64,000 nucleotides of DNA from an uncultured beta proteobacterium (GTDB lineage Bacteria > Pseudomonadota > Gammaproteobacteria > Burkholderiales > Rhodocyclaceae), in the NCBI GenBank assembly GCA_903886975.1, contig CAISOB010000013.1:1-64000 (forward strand). The letters are read 5' to 3'. The position numbers were made by a program, and so were the translations under genes. Under the pieces are notes generated by a model that was not told the origin of the DNA, searched no databases, and worked only from the letters and a program-made list of their open reading frames with translations. Positions 18,015 through 27,240 of the stretch are shown in pieces. Numbering within the stretch: the first letter of the stretch is position 1; every line of letters begins with the position of its first letter.

Positions 18015-18043
18015 TTGACAGTGATTGCCTAGGCAGGTATCTT
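18015..18043 (+). promoter_or_regulatory. Sigma-70 promoter with palindromic operator for the MarR-efflux operon
   Basis: A -35 box TTGACA (18015-18020) and a -10 box TATCTT (18038-18043) are separated by exactly 17 bp. The spacer contains the perfect palindrome TGCCTAGGCA (18026-18035). MarR-type repressors commonly bind palindromes overlapping their own promoter, so this is the probable autoregulatory operator. The MarR start codon is 34 bp downstream. Confidence 0.7.
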
Positions 18044-18076
18044 CCGCAAAGTGAGTCAGACCAGAGGCAATTCATC

Positions 18077-18556
18077 GTGAGCAAGGTGCATCCATTCTAC
18101 CGTGCGGAGACTTTCCGCATCGAAAACAGCGTCGGTTATCTGGTTCGCCGGCTGACCCACACCTTGGGGCGGGAGCTTGACCGGCGCATGGTCGAACTCG
18201 GGCTCACCGATGCCCAGTGGAAGCCCCTGTTGCTGCTGCAGCAGGGGGTCTGCACAACCGCAGCGGATATCTCGCGCATCGCTTGCCACGATACCGGCGC
18301 CGTGACCCGCCTGCTTGATCGACTGGAAGGCAAGGGTCTGGTGCAGCGCTTGCGCTCAGCTGAAGACCGGCGCGTCGTCAAGCTCGCACTGACCGAAGAG
18401 GGGACGCGGGTTGCTGCGGAAGTCCCGAGAATCATCTCCGATCTGGCCAATCAGATGCTCACCGGTTTTAGCGAGGACGAATTCGTTCAATTCAAGGCCT
18501 TGCTCAATCGCGCCTTGCTCAACGCCAGCGCCTTCGAATCGGGAGAGGCGCGATGA
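18077..18556 (+). CDS. MarR-family transcriptional regulator
   Basis: Winged-helix repressor of 159 residues starting at GTG 18077. Helices at the N-terminus (VGYLVRRLTHTLGRELDRRM) and C-terminus form the dimer interface. The DNA-binding part is in the middle: TTAADISRIACHDTGAVTRL as recognition region and RSAEDRRVVKLALTEEG as the wing with its Asp-Arg-Arg. It overlaps the outer-membrane factor gene by 4 bp and so heads an EmrAB-type efflux operon, like MprA/EmrR. A ligand such as a phenolic or lipophilic drug is inferred from the family. Confidence 0.93.
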   Translation: MSKVHPFYRAETFRIENSVGYLVRRLTHTLGRELDRRMVELGLTDAQWKPLLLLQQGVCTTAADISRIACHDTGAVTRLLDRLEGKGLVQRLRSAEDRRVVKLALTEEGTRVAAEVPRIISDLANQMLTGFSEDEFVQFKALLNRALLNASAFESGEAR

Positions 18557-20013
18557 ACAGGACGCTAGCGCTGATCCTGGCGGCGATGCTCAGCCTGCTG
18601 CTGTCCGGCTGCGCGAGTTTTGCCGGAATCTTCCCGCAAGCCAAGACCATCGACGCCAGTACACTCGCCGGCAGCACCGCGGTGCAGCCCTATGCCGACT
18701 GGCCCCGCGAAGACTGGTGGCAGGAACTACAGGACCCTGTGCTGAGCGGTCTGATCGCGAAGGCGGTGGACGGCAGTCCGACGCTGCAAGCGGCCGAGGC
18801 CACGCTGACCCGTGCCAGGGCGATCGCCAATCAGGCCGAGAGCGCACTGTGGCCGTCGGTCGATGGCTCTGTGGCGACGACCCGTGAACACTACAGCGAA
18901 CGCGGCACGACGCCTCCCCCGTTCAATGGCACGACACAAAATGTTAACGATCTCGGACTCTCCGCCCAATGGCAAGCCGATTTCTTCGGCAGGAACCGCG
19001 AGAACCTCAAGGCAGCGCTCGGTGAATTGAGTGCCGCCGAGGTCGAGAACCGGGCGGCGCGTTTGCTGCTGGCGACCAACGTCGCGCGCAGCTACTACCA
19101 GTTGTCGCGCCTGCTCGCCCAGCGCGAGGTGCTCGCGCAGCGCAGCGACCAGCGCAGCGACCTTGCCGCGCTGGTCGAACGGCGCTTCAAAGCCGGTCTC
19201 GATACCGCGGTCGTACTCGAAACCGCGCGCGGCGTTCTGCCGGAAAATGCCCGCGATATCGCCGCGCTCGACGAGCAGATCGATATCAATCGGCACGCTC
19301 TGGCGGCGTTGACCGCGCAAGGTCCGCAGGCGCTCGATGACCTCGCGCCATCCCTGCCCGCCGTCGCGCCGCTCGCGCTGCCGACGGTCCTGCCGGCCGA
19401 TTTACTCGGCCACCGCCCCGACGTGGTGGCCGCCCGCTGGCGCGTCGAAGCGGCCACACACGGCCTCGAAGCGACCAAGGCGCTGTTCTATCCGAACATC
19501 AACCTGCAAGCCTTCGCGGGGTTTTCGGCGATCGGCTTTTCCCGCTGGCTCGACGTCGGCAGCCGGCAATTCGGCGCGGGTGCGGCGATCAGCCTGCCGA
19601 TCTTCGACGCCGGGCGCTTGCGCAGTCTCTACCGCGCCAACGCCGCGCAGGTCGACAGTTCGGTCGCGAGTTATAACAGCACCCTGCTCGGCGCGCTGCG
19701 CGATGTCGCCGACCAGCTGACCACGCTACGCGCCCTCGACACGCAACTCGCGCGTCAGGACGAGGCGCTGGCCAGCGCCGATCGCGCTTACCAACTGGCG
19801 GTGCGGCGCTACGAGGCCGGAATTACCGATCGCCTCAATGTCCTCAACGTTGAAACCAATCTGATCGCCCAGCGGCGTTCGGCGGTCGACCTGCGCGCGC
19901 GCTGGATCGACGCGCGCATCGGCCTGATCAACGCGCTCGGTGGCGGCTTCGTGGCGACGGACGCGCCGCCGGCCGTGGCGAGTGCGCCGCAAGCGCTGCC
20001 GGCCACCCACTGA
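18553..20013 (+). CDS. Outer-membrane efflux lipoprotein, NodT/OprM family
   Basis: TolC-like trimeric channel subunit of 486 residues. A lipoprotein signal (LILAAMLSLLLSGCASF, lipobox LSGC) anchors it to the outer membrane. Two OEP-type repeats follow, with typical features: WWQELQDPVLSGLIAKAV near the start, LLATNVARSYYQL, LGHRPDVVAARWRVEAATHG and LRSLYRANAAQVDSSVASY. It forms the exit duct for the EmrA/EmrB pair encoded next. Its start overlaps the MarR stop by 4 bp. Confidence 0.93.
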   Translation: MNRTLALILAAMLSLLLSGCASFAGIFPQAKTIDASTLAGSTAVQPYADWPREDWWQELQDPVLSGLIAKAVDGSPTLQAAEATLTRARAIANQAESALWPSVDGSVATTREHYSERGTTPPPFNGTTQNVNDLGLSAQWQADFFGRNRENLKAALGELSAAEVENRAARLLLATNVARSYYQLSRLLAQREVLAQRSDQRSDLAALVERRFKAGLDTAVVLETARGVLPENARDIAALDEQIDINRHALAALTAQGPQALDDLAPSLPAVAPLALPTVLPADLLGHRPDVVAARWRVEAATHGLEATKALFYPNINLQAFAGFSAIGFSRWLDVGSRQFGAGAAISLPIFDAGRLRSLYRANAAQVDSSVASYNSTLLGALRDVADQLTTLRALDTQLARQDEALASADRAYQLAVRRYEAGITDRLNVLNVETNLIAQRRSAVDLRARWIDARIGLINALGGGFVATDAPPAVASAPQALPATH

Positions 20014-20048
20014 ATCATCGTCGCCCTTTACCCTTACGGATAACTTTC

Positions 20049-21284
20049 ATGACGACCGCAACCCCCTCCACTGCCGATCCGACCGCCCTCGAAAAGAAAC
20101 GCAAACGGCGCCTGCTGCTGCTCGCTGCGGCCTGCCTGCTGGCCGGCCTGGCTTACGGCCTGTACTGGCTGCTCTTCGCGCGCTTCCATGTGAGTACCGA
20201 CAACGCTTACGTGCAGGGCAACGTGGTGCAGATCACGCCGCAGGTCGGCGGAACGGTCGTCGCCATCAATGTCAACGACACCGACAGCGTCACGGCCGGC
20301 CAGTTGCTGGTGCGGCTCGATCCGGTCGACAGCCGGGTGGCGCTCGATCAGGCCGAAGCGCAGCTCGCGCAAACGGTGCGCGAAGTGCGTGCCACCTTCA
20401 CGACCAACCGGGCCCTGGCCGCTACCGTCGAAGCCCGCCAGGCCGACCTCGCGCGCAGCGAAGCCGAACTCGCGCGTCTGCGCGCCGACGTTGGCCGCCG
20501 CGAAGCCCTGGTCAGCGGCGGCGCGGTCTCGATCGAGGAAGTGCAGCATCTGCAGACGGCGGTAGCCAACGCGCGCCAAGCCCAGTCAGCGGCAGCTTCG
20601 GGTGTCAACGAAGCGCGCGAACAGCTGCTGCGCAACGAATCGCTGACCGAAGGCGCGCCGGTCGAAGCCAATCCGCGCGTCCTCTCGGCAGCCGCGAAGT
20701 ATCGCGAAGCGTGGCTGGCTTTCAAGCGCTCGGACATCAGCGCGCCGGTCACCGGCACCGTGGCCCGGCGCAGCGTGCAGCTCGGGCAACGCATCGCGAG
20801 CGGCATGACGATCATGGCCATCGTGCCGCTCGATCAACTGTGGGTCGATGCCAACTTCAAGGAATCGCAACTCGAAAGCCTGCGCATCGGCCAGCCGGTC
20901 ACCCTCACCGCCGACGTTTATGGCCGCCGCACCGAATACCGCGGCCAGGTCGCCGGCCTCGGCGCCGGCACGGGTTCGGCCTTTTCGCTGCTGCCGGCGC
21001 AAAACGCCACCGGCAACTGGATCAAGATCGTCCAGCGCGTTCCGGTACGCATCGCCGTCGATGCCAAAGACATTACCGAGCACCCGCTGCGCGTCGGCCT
21101 GTCGATGGACGTCGATGTCGACGTCCATGACCAGTCCGGCCCCTCGGTCGTCGAGGCGGCGCGCAACGGCCCGGTGGCCAGCACCAAGGTCTACGACGAT
21201 CTCGACAAGGCCGCCGACGAGCGCGTCAACGCCATCGTCTCCGCCAATCTCGGGCATCGGGTCTTGCTGAAACGCGCCGACTGA
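20049..21284 (+). CDS. EmrA/HlyD-family periplasmic adaptor
   Basis: Membrane fusion protein of 411 residues that links the inner-membrane MFS pump to the outer-membrane channel. A basic cytoplasmic start (KKRKRR) leads to one membrane helix (LLLLAAACLLAGLAYGLYWL). Then come the biotinyl-lipoyl half motif (VSTDNAYVQGNVVQITPQVG), a long alpha hairpin (about 100-210), the second lipoyl half (ISAPVTGTVARRSVQLGQRI) and a beta-barrel (LWVDANFKESQLESLRIGQP). These are EmrA hallmarks. It lies 35 bp after the channel gene and 39 bp before emrB. Confidence 0.94.
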   Translation: MTTATPSTADPTALEKKRKRRLLLLAAACLLAGLAYGLYWLLFARFHVSTDNAYVQGNVVQITPQVGGTVVAINVNDTDSVTAGQLLVRLDPVDSRVALDQAEAQLAQTVREVRATFTTNRALAATVEARQADLARSEAELARLRADVGRREALVSGGAVSIEEVQHLQTAVANARQAQSAAASGVNEAREQLLRNESLTEGAPVEANPRVLSAAAKYREAWLAFKRSDISAPVTGTVARRSVQLGQRIASGMTIMAIVPLDQLWVDANFKESQLESLRIGQPVTLTADVYGRRTEYRGQVAGLGAGTGSAFSLLPAQNATGNWIKIVQRVPVRIAVDAKDITEHPLRVGLSMDVDVDVHDQSGPSVVEAARNGPVASTKVYDDLDKAADERVNAIVSANLGHRVLLKRAD

Positions 21285-21323
21285 TGCGGCACGCGCAGAT
21301 CATGACAACGGCGTTGCCTGGCC

Positions 21324-22889
21324 ATGGCTGAAAAATCGAACGGAGCGAACGGCTACGCGCTGCCGCCGCTGCACGGCGCCGAACTTGTGATGGGCACGGT
21401 GGCCCTGTCGCTGGCGGTGTTCATGAACGTCCTCGATTCGTCGATCGCCAACGTCTCGATCCCGGCCATCGCCGGCGATTTCGGCGTCAGTCCCAACCAG
21501 GGCACCTGGGTCATCACCAGCTTCGCCGTCTCCAACGCCATTGCCGTGCCGCTGACCGGCTGGCTCACCCAGCGCTTCGGCATGGTGCGCCTGTTCACCC
21601 TGAGCATCGTTCTGTTCATCGCCGCGTCCCTGCTCTGTGCGCTCTCGCCCAACATCGGCCTGCTGATCTTCTTCCGCGTGATCCAGGGCCTGGTCGCCGG
21701 CCCGATGATTCCGCTCTCGCAATCGCTGCTCCTGCAAAGTTATCCGAAGGAGAGATCAGGGACTGCGCTCGCCCTGTGGTCGATGACGACCCTCGTCGCG
21801 CCGGTTCTGGGGCCGCTCCTGGGCGGCTGGATCACCGACAACATGAGCTGGCCGTGGATCTTTTACATCAACATTCCGGTCGGCATTTTTGCCACCTTCG
21901 TCACCTGGAACATCTACAAAACGCGCGAGACGCCTATCCACAAGCGCCCGATCGACAGCGTCGGCCTCGTTTCGCTGGTGATCTGGGTCGGCTCGCTGCA
22001 GATCATGCTCGACAAGGGCAAGGAACTCGACTGGTTCGCCTCGACACAAATCGTCATTCTGGCGATCGTCGCCGTCGTCGGCTTTGCCTTCTTCCTAGTG
22101 TGGGAACTCACCGATGAACATCCGGTGGTCGATCTCTCGCTGTTCACCCGGCGCAATTTCTGGGTCGGCACTCTGGCGCTGGCGCTCGGCTACGGGACTT
22201 TCTTCGGCAACGTGGTCCTGCTGCCCCTATGGCTGCAGCAATACATGAACTACACCGCGACCTGGGCCGGCATCATCATGGCGCCGGTCGGCCTGCTGGC
22301 CATCCTGTTGATGCCCTGGGTCGGCAAGATGTCGCAGAAAGTCGACCCGCGCTATCTGTCGACCTTTGCCTTCCTGACCTTTGCGCTGGTGCTCTGGATG
22401 CGCTCGCTGTTCAACACCCAGGCCGACGTCGAGACGCTGCTGATTCCGACCTTCGTGCAGGGCATCGCCATGGCTTTCTTCTTCGTCCCGCTGATGACGC
22501 TGATTCTGTCGGGACTGCCGCCGGAACGCATCGCCGCGGCTTCGGGCCTATCCAATTTTGCGCGCATCACCGCCGGCGCTTTCGGGACTTCGATCACGAC
22601 GACGCTCTGGGACAATCGTGCCTCGCTGCATCACGCGGAACTTGCCGAGGCCATCAACAACGCCAGCGTTCCGGCGACGCAGACCTTTTCGGGCCTCTCT
22701 TCGCTCGGACTTAGCCCCGAGCAGAGCCTGGCCTACATCAACCGGCTGATCGATCAGCAGGCCTTCATGCTCAGCGCCAGCGACATCTTCGCCGCCTCGG
22801 CGGTTCTCTTCCTGGTTCTGATCGGCATCATCTGGCTGGCCCGCCCGGTGCCGGCAGCGGCGCCGGTCGACGCTGGTGGCGCGCACTGA
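21324..22889 (+). CDS. EmrB-type MFS multidrug exporter (DHA2, 14 TM)
   Basis: Proton-driven drug exporter of 521 residues with about 14 hydrophobic helices. Motif D1 (LDSSIANVSIPAIAGDFGVS), the N-terminal GTWVITSFAVSNAIAVPLTG and motif A-like LTQRFGMVRLF are typical of DHA2 transporters, as is the PLTxxL-like AFFFVPLMTLILSGLPPERI (first residues cited). It completes a MarR / outer-membrane factor / EmrA / EmrB operon. Such pumps typically export hydrophobic uncouplers and drugs; the substrate here is unknown. Confidence 0.94.
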   Translation: MAEKSNGANGYALPPLHGAELVMGTVALSLAVFMNVLDSSIANVSIPAIAGDFGVSPNQGTWVITSFAVSNAIAVPLTGWLTQRFGMVRLFTLSIVLFIAASLLCALSPNIGLLIFFRVIQGLVAGPMIPLSQSLLLQSYPKERSGTALALWSMTTLVAPVLGPLLGGWITDNMSWPWIFYINIPVGIFATFVTWNIYKTRETPIHKRPIDSVGLVSLVIWVGSLQIMLDKGKELDWFASTQIVILAIVAVVGFAFFLVWELTDEHPVVDLSLFTRRNFWVGTLALALGYGTFFGNVVLLPLWLQQYMNYTATWAGIIMAPVGLLAILLMPWVGKMSQKVDPRYLSTFAFLTFALVLWMRSLFNTQADVETLLIPTFVQGIAMAFFFVPLMTLILSGLPPERIAAASGLSNFARITAGAFGTSITTTLWDNRASLHHAELAEAINNASVPATQTFSGLSSLGLSPEQSLAYINRLIDQQAFMLSASDIFAASAVLFLVLIGIIWLARPVPAAAPVDAGGAH

Positions 22890-23069
22890 AACCTCGCTGA
22901 TCGCCGACGGCGGACACTGGCTGCGGCTACGCTGCGGATTCTCGCCCGACTATGGCGCTAGAATAGCATCTGGCGATAAATCAATTCAGCCTGACAAGCC
23001 ATCGGAATATCTATTGAAATAGCCTGATCATATCGGTCAGATCGATTATTTATCTAGATGAGGTTGGTC

Positions 23070-24368
23070 ATGGAACAACAAGAAAAGTCGCAGTACCAGG
23101 CCGTCGTGCATCGAATGCTGACCACGATGGTGGGGATGAAGGGTTCGGACCTATTCATCACGGCGGGCTTCCCGCCAGCGGTCAAGCTAAATGGCAAGAT
23201 CACCAAGCTCAATGACACGCCGCTCACTGCGGAACAAACGCAGAAAATGGCGCACTCCATCTCGACCGAGAAGCAGTGGCAGAATTTCATCGATAGCAAA
23301 GGCTCGAACTTCGCCATTTCGCTCGAAGGTGTCGGTCGTTTCCGGATCAATGTATTCACGCAGCAGCAGCGCCCCGGAATGGTCATTCGCGTCATCACCA
23401 CCGAAATCCCTGATTTCGACAAGATGAATCTGCCGCCAGTCCTCAAGTCCGTTGTTCTCGAGAAACGCGGGCTGGTCCTGCTGGTCGGCGGCACCGGCTC
23501 GGGCAAGTCGACCACGCTGGCCGCGATGCTCGGCGTACGCAACCGTGAAACGCACGGCCACATCATCACCATCGAAGATCCGGTCGAATTCGTGCATACC
23601 CACATCAATTGCATCGTGACCCATCGCGAGGTCGGCGTAGACACGGTTGGCTGGTTTGACGCGCTTAAAGATTCACTGCGCCAGGCGCCGGACGTCATCC
23701 TGATCGGCGAGATTCGCGATCAGGAAACGATGGAATATGCACTGAATTTTGCCGAGACCGGACATCTTTGCATGGCGACCCTGCATGCCAACAGCGCCAA
23801 CCAGGCAATCGACCGCATCGCGAACTTCTTCCCCATCGAAAAACGCGAACAGGTGCTGAACGACATCGCACTGAACCTGCGCGCCTTCATTTCACAGCGA
23901 CTCGTGCGCAAAATCTCCGGCGGGCGGGCGGCCGCAGTCGAGATTCTGTTGAGCACGGCCATGTCGCGGGATGCGATTGCCAAGGGAGAGGTCGGGGCGT
24001 TGAAGGAGATCATGAAGAAATCGGTCGAACAGGGAATGAAGACCTTCGATCAATGCTTGTTCGAACTGTACGACGCCGGCGAGATTTCTCTGCAAGAGCT
24101 GCAACTCAATTCGGATGCCAAGGGCGACCTGATGCTGCGCCTGAAGCTGCAAAGCGCGCGCTTCACGAAGGAAGTGCTGGGAGGCGATGCGGGCAGCCTA
24201 TCCTCCGGATTGTCTTTTGACGGCCAGGTGGACAAGGAGAAGGAAGAAGCCAAGAAGAAAGAAGAAGAAGCGGCCATGAAGGAAGCAGTCCTGAAGAGAA
24301 CGGCGGCGGCAAACACGGCTCCGCTCACGCTGGAACCGTCTGCTCGGCCAGCGCCACCGAAGGCATGA
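23070..24368 (+). CDS. pilU: PilU-type type IV pilus retraction ATPase
   Basis: Hexameric ATPase that assists pilus retraction. The 432-residue protein has the PilT/PilU start (GMKGSDLFITAGFPPAVKLN), Walker A GGTGSGKSTT, the Asp box (TIEDPVEFVH), Walker B VILIGEIRD and the His box (AETGHLCMATLHAN). GSDLFITAG and the overall pattern fit PilU better than PilT. It extends about 60 residues beyond the family with a Lys/Glu-rich tail (EEAKKKEEEAAMKEA). I chose ATG 23070 over 23058 because GAGG lies six bases upstream. No pilT is adjacent; a cyclic-nucleotide-binding-like gene follows. Confidence 0.9.
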   Translation: MEQQEKSQYQAVVHRMLTTMVGMKGSDLFITAGFPPAVKLNGKITKLNDTPLTAEQTQKMAHSISTEKQWQNFIDSKGSNFAISLEGVGRFRINVFTQQQRPGMVIRVITTEIPDFDKMNLPPVLKSVVLEKRGLVLLVGGTGSGKSTTLAAMLGVRNRETHGHIITIEDPVEFVHTHINCIVTHREVGVDTVGWFDALKDSLRQAPDVILIGEIRDQETMEYALNFAETGHLCMATLHANSANQAIDRIANFFPIEKREQVLNDIALNLRAFISQRLVRKISGGRAAAVEILLSTAMSRDAIAKGEVGALKEIMKKSVEQGMKTFDQCLFELYDAGEISLQELQLNSDAKGDLMLRLKLQSARFTKEVLGGDAGSLSSGLSFDGQVDKEKEEAKKKEEEAAMKEAVLKRTAAANTAPLTLEPSARPAPPKA

Positions 24369-24397
24369 ACAGCTTGTCCGCCAGATAAGGAGCGTGT

Positions 24398-24928
24398 ATG
24401 AACGAGTTTCAAGCGATCGAAGACAATTTCTCCAGTTTCGCCAAGCTTCTCGTCGAAGACGCCGCCGTTCGATTCAAAGCGCTGCGCAGTTGTTCATTTT
24501 TCGACCCTGTGCCGGATGAATGGCTGATGCGCATCTCGGACATGGCACAAATCCGGACCTTTTATTCGGATGTTTGTCTGACTTCGCAAGACGACGAAAC
24601 GAAATCCTTCTATGTCATCCTGCTCGGTACCGCCGAGGCATACCGCAACGGCAAGTTGGTCGGAACGATAGACACCGGCGAATGCATCGGCGAAGGGGTG
24701 TTTTTTGCCAACGGGAACATTTCGAGTTCGGCGACAGTGATCGCCGATTACAAGATTATCGCCGCGGAATTCGATAAAGCTGCCATCGATAGTATGCAAG
24801 CCGATGCCAAGGCCATGACCTGCATTGATAAAGCCTTGCTGCTGGCGCTCTTCAAAAAACTGCAGGGTGCGAACCGCAAGATCGAGAAGCTGCTTCTGAT
24901 GAAGTCGCTTGACGGCAAAGGCGGATAG
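24398..24928 (+). CDS. Cyclic-nucleotide-binding-domain protein with atypical phosphate cassette
   Basis: A 176-residue protein with one CNB (Crp-like) beta-roll at about residues 28-140 and no DNA-binding helix-turn-helix. The phosphate-binding cassette reads GECIGEGVFFANGNISSSAT: the Gly-Glu pair is present but the arginine that contacts the cyclic phosphate in CRP is replaced by Ser. It may therefore bind a different ligand or act as a protein module. The C-terminal helix is amphipathic (LLLALFKKLQGANRKIEKLL). AAGGAG precedes the ATG. The gene lies 29 bp after pilU, so a role in pilus control is inferred. Confidence 0.8.
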   Translation: MNEFQAIEDNFSSFAKLLVEDAAVRFKALRSCSFFDPVPDEWLMRISDMAQIRTFYSDVCLTSQDDETKSFYVILLGTAEAYRNGKLVGTIDTGECIGEGVFFANGNISSSATVIADYKIIAAEFDKAAIDSMQADAKAMTCIDKALLLALFKKLQGANRKIEKLLLMKSLDGKGG

Positions 24929-25025
24929 CGTTCCGGGAGCACGTGCCGCTTGATGTCGCCGTCAATTCAAGGTTTTAGGAGAAATGCCGATAAATTGACA
25001 AGGACTGCATAACGAGGCGGAGGCG

Positions 25026-25331
25026 ATGAGAATACCGGCCGAGGGCTTGGCGCTTTATCACGTCGAGAGCAATCGCTCTGAAGGGCCGATGGCGGTCTCC
25101 GAGTCGGCCGCGCTCGGCACCGGTTTCCCCGACGCGCTGCCCAGGCAGCGGCCGGCCCGCGGCAAGACGCCCGACGTCGAGAAAGAAAGCCGGCAGCGCG
25201 GCCAGCAAGGCGGCGCTGAAAGTCAGCCGCAACCGGATCGCCGGAAAGAGAAACAGCGGGTGCTGATCGATCTGCGGGCCAAGCGTCCGCTGGATCTGGC
25301 CAACGGCATGGTGATCGACGTCAAAATCTGA
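25026..25331 (+). CDS. Small charged protein, unknown
   Basis: A 101-residue hydrophilic protein with a GGAGG ribosome site eight bases before the ATG. The centre (about residues 38-75) is a low-complexity, Gln/Arg/Lys/Glu/Pro-rich, probably disordered region. The C-terminus is more ordered and hydrophobic (RVLIDLRAKRPLDLANGMVI). I recognise no family. It follows the pilU and CNB genes on the same strand and ends 43 bp before the convergent purM. A minus-strand reading frame covers the same stretch but lacks a ribosome site. Confidence 0.5.
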   Translation: MRIPAEGLALYHVESNRSEGPMAVSESAALGTGFPDALPRQRPARGKTPDVEKESRQRGQQGGAESQPQPDRRKEKQRVLIDLRAKRPLDLANGMVIDVKI

Positions 25332-25373
25332 AAGCGGAATCAACCATCCGCGCAAGCCCGCGGATAAGCGGAC

Positions 25374-26426
25374 CTAAACGACGATCGTCGGCGCTTCGCC
25401 CTCGCCACGCGCTTCGATGCAGCCAATCTCCAGCGCCATTTCGCCAGCCGCGTGCAGAAGGTGCAAGGCCCGTTGAACGTCTTCCTCGGCAACGACGACG
25501 ACCATGCCGATGCCGCAGTTGAAGACGCGGTGCATTTCGCTTTCCGCGACCTGCCCCTCGGCCTGCAGCCATTCGAAGAGTTTGGGCCGCTGCCAGTTCG
25601 ACTGCCCGATGACCGCCTTGACATTCTCGGGCAGCACGCGCGGGACGTTTTCGGTCAGGCCGCCGCCGGTGATATGCGCGAGCCCTTTGACTGGCAGCGC
25701 GGCGATCAGCGCCAGCAGGGGCTTGACGTAAATGCGCGTCGGCGCCATCAGCGCATCGGCCAGCGTCCGCATCTTGCCGCCGACGCTGTCAAATGGCGCG
25801 TCGAGATCGGGCCTTGAACGCGCGATGATTTTGCGCACCAGTGAATAACCGTTCGAATGCGCACCGGACGAAGGCAGGCCAAGCACAATGTCGCCGGCGA
25901 CGATATGCTGCCCGGTGATGACTGCCGATTTTTCGACGACGCCGACGGCAAAACCCGCCAGATCGTATTCGCCTTCCGGGTACATCCCCGGCATCTCGGC
26001 GGTTTCCCCGCCGATCAGTGCGCAGCCGGCGTATTCGCAGCCCTGGGCGACGCCCTTGATGACCAGCGCCGCAGTATCGACGTCGAGCTTGCCGCAGGCG
26101 AAATAGTCGAGGAAGAACAGCGGCTCGGCGCCCTGCACCAGCACGTCATTGACGCTCATCGCCACCAGGTCGATGCCGACCGTGTCGTGGCGATCGAGCT
26201 CGAAAGCCAGCTTCAACTTGGTGCCGACGCCGTCGGTGCCGGACACCAGCACCGGTTCGCGGTAGCGCTTGGGCACCTCGAACAGCGCGCCGAAACCGCC
26301 GAGCCCGCTCAGCACGCCGTCGCGCATCGTCTTTCGGGCAAACGGCTTGATGCGCTCGACCAGATCGTCGCCGGCGCTGATATCGACGCCGGCGTCGCGG
26401 TACGAGAGGGATTGCGGCTGGGTCAT
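25374..26426 (-). CDS. purM: Phosphoribosylformylglycinamidine cyclo-ligase (AIR synthetase)
   Basis: Closes the imidazole ring, converting FGAM to AIR with ATP, in purine synthesis. The 350-residue protein begins [20 protein letters not shown] and has the nucleotide segment [40 protein letters not shown] (ATP/Mg site), [13 protein letters not shown] and [15 protein letters not shown], all family hallmarks. I placed the start at ATG 26426, directly before the conserved region; the frame is open upstream but not conserved-looking. It is divergent from hda. Confidence 0.96.
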   Translation of the reverse strand: MTQPQSLSYRDAGVDISAGDDLVERIKPFARKTMRDGVLSGLGGFGALFEVPKRYREPVLVSGTDGVGTKLKLAFELDRHDTVGIDLVAMSVNDVLVQGAEPLFFLDYFACGKLDVDTAALVIKGVAQGCEYAGCALIGGETAEMPGMYPEGEYDLAGFAVGVVEKSAVITGQHIVAGDIVLGLPSSGAHSNGYSLVRKIIARSRPDLDAPFDSVGGKMRTLADALMAPTRIYVKPLLALIAALPVKGLAHITGGGLTENVPRVLPENVKAVIGQSNWQRPKLFEWLQAEGQVAESEMHRVFNCGIGMVVVVAEEDVQRALHLLHAAGEMALEIGCIEARGEGEAPTIVV

Positions 26427-26556
26427 CGTGATGGTCTTCCAAACGGGCTTGCGAAGGCGCGTGTTAAAATGCGCGACTTCATCAGCGAAAGCCGGAATTT
26501 TATCCGAAATAGCCGTCGCGCGTGCTGCCCGCACCGTTGCCTGCTGCACCTTTCCC

Positions 26557-27240
26557 ATGCGCCAATTGATCCTCGATCTCCTGCCGGAAGCGCCGCCCAG
26601 CTTCGACAACTATGTCGGCGGCGGCAATGCCGAAACCTTGACCGGCCTTGCCGCCTGGCTCACTGCGGATAACCGCGAGCTGTCACTCTTGCTGTGGGGT
26701 GAGGCCGGCGCCGGCAAGACGCATCTCCTGCGCGCAAGCGCCGCGCAGTTGCCCTCGCAGCTGCCTTATATCGACGCAGCCGCCGATCCCGATCTCGCGC
26801 AGCTTGGCGCCGGCAACGAAAACAGCGCCTTCATCGCCGTCGATCATGTCGAGGCGCTGAACGCCGACGGGCAGATCGCTCTGTTCAACCGCTTCAACCG
26901 TCTGCGTGCGGCGGGCGGCCGCCTGCTTACCGCCGCCAGCCGGCCGCCGCTGCAACTCGCCTTGCGCGAGGACTTGCGCACGCGCCTCGGCTCGGGACTG
27001 ATCTACCGTCTGCTCGCTCTTACCGACGACGAGAAGATCGCTGCGCTGAGCACCCAGGCCGCGGCGCGCGGTCTGCGCCTGCCGCCGGAGGCGCTCGATT
27101 ACCTGCTCACGCGCGCACCGCGCGACATGCGCAGCCTCAGCGCTTTCCTGGCGGCGCTCGACCGCTATTCGCTCGAGCACAAGCGGGCCATCACCGTGCC
27201 GCTGCTGCGCGAAGTGCTGCAAGCTCCGCTGGGTCTATGA
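26557..27240 (+). CDS. hda: DnaA regulatory inactivator Hda
   Basis: AAA+ protein homologous to DnaA that, with the DNA-loaded beta clamp, stimulates ATP hydrolysis by DnaA and prevents re-initiation. The 227-residue protein starts [20 protein letters not shown], where the N-terminal QLILDL segment resembles the clamp-binding motif. Walker A is GEAGAGKTH, Walker B-like [11 protein letters not shown], and the sensor 2 region is [20 protein letters not shown]. It has no DNA-binding domain IV. It lies between the divergent purM and the overlapping HAD phosphatase, the usual betaproteobacterial arrangement. Confidence 0.93.
   Translation: MRQLILDLLPEAPPSFDNYVGGGNAETLTGLAAWLTADNRELSLLLWGEAGAGKTHLLRASAAQLPSQLPYIDAAADPDLAQLGAGNENSAFIAVDHVEALNADGQIALFNRFNRLRAAGGRLLTAASRPPLQLALREDLRTRLGSGLIYRLLALTDDEKIAALSTQAAARGLRLPPEALDYLLTRAPRDMRSLSAFLAALDRYSLEHKRAITVPLLREVLQAPLGL

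Noticed and set aside
24975..25355. Minus-strand frame of 126 codons opposite the small plus-strand gene
   Set aside because: No ribosome site and a composition typical of an antisense shadow; the plus-strand frame has GGAGG and an ordered C-terminus.
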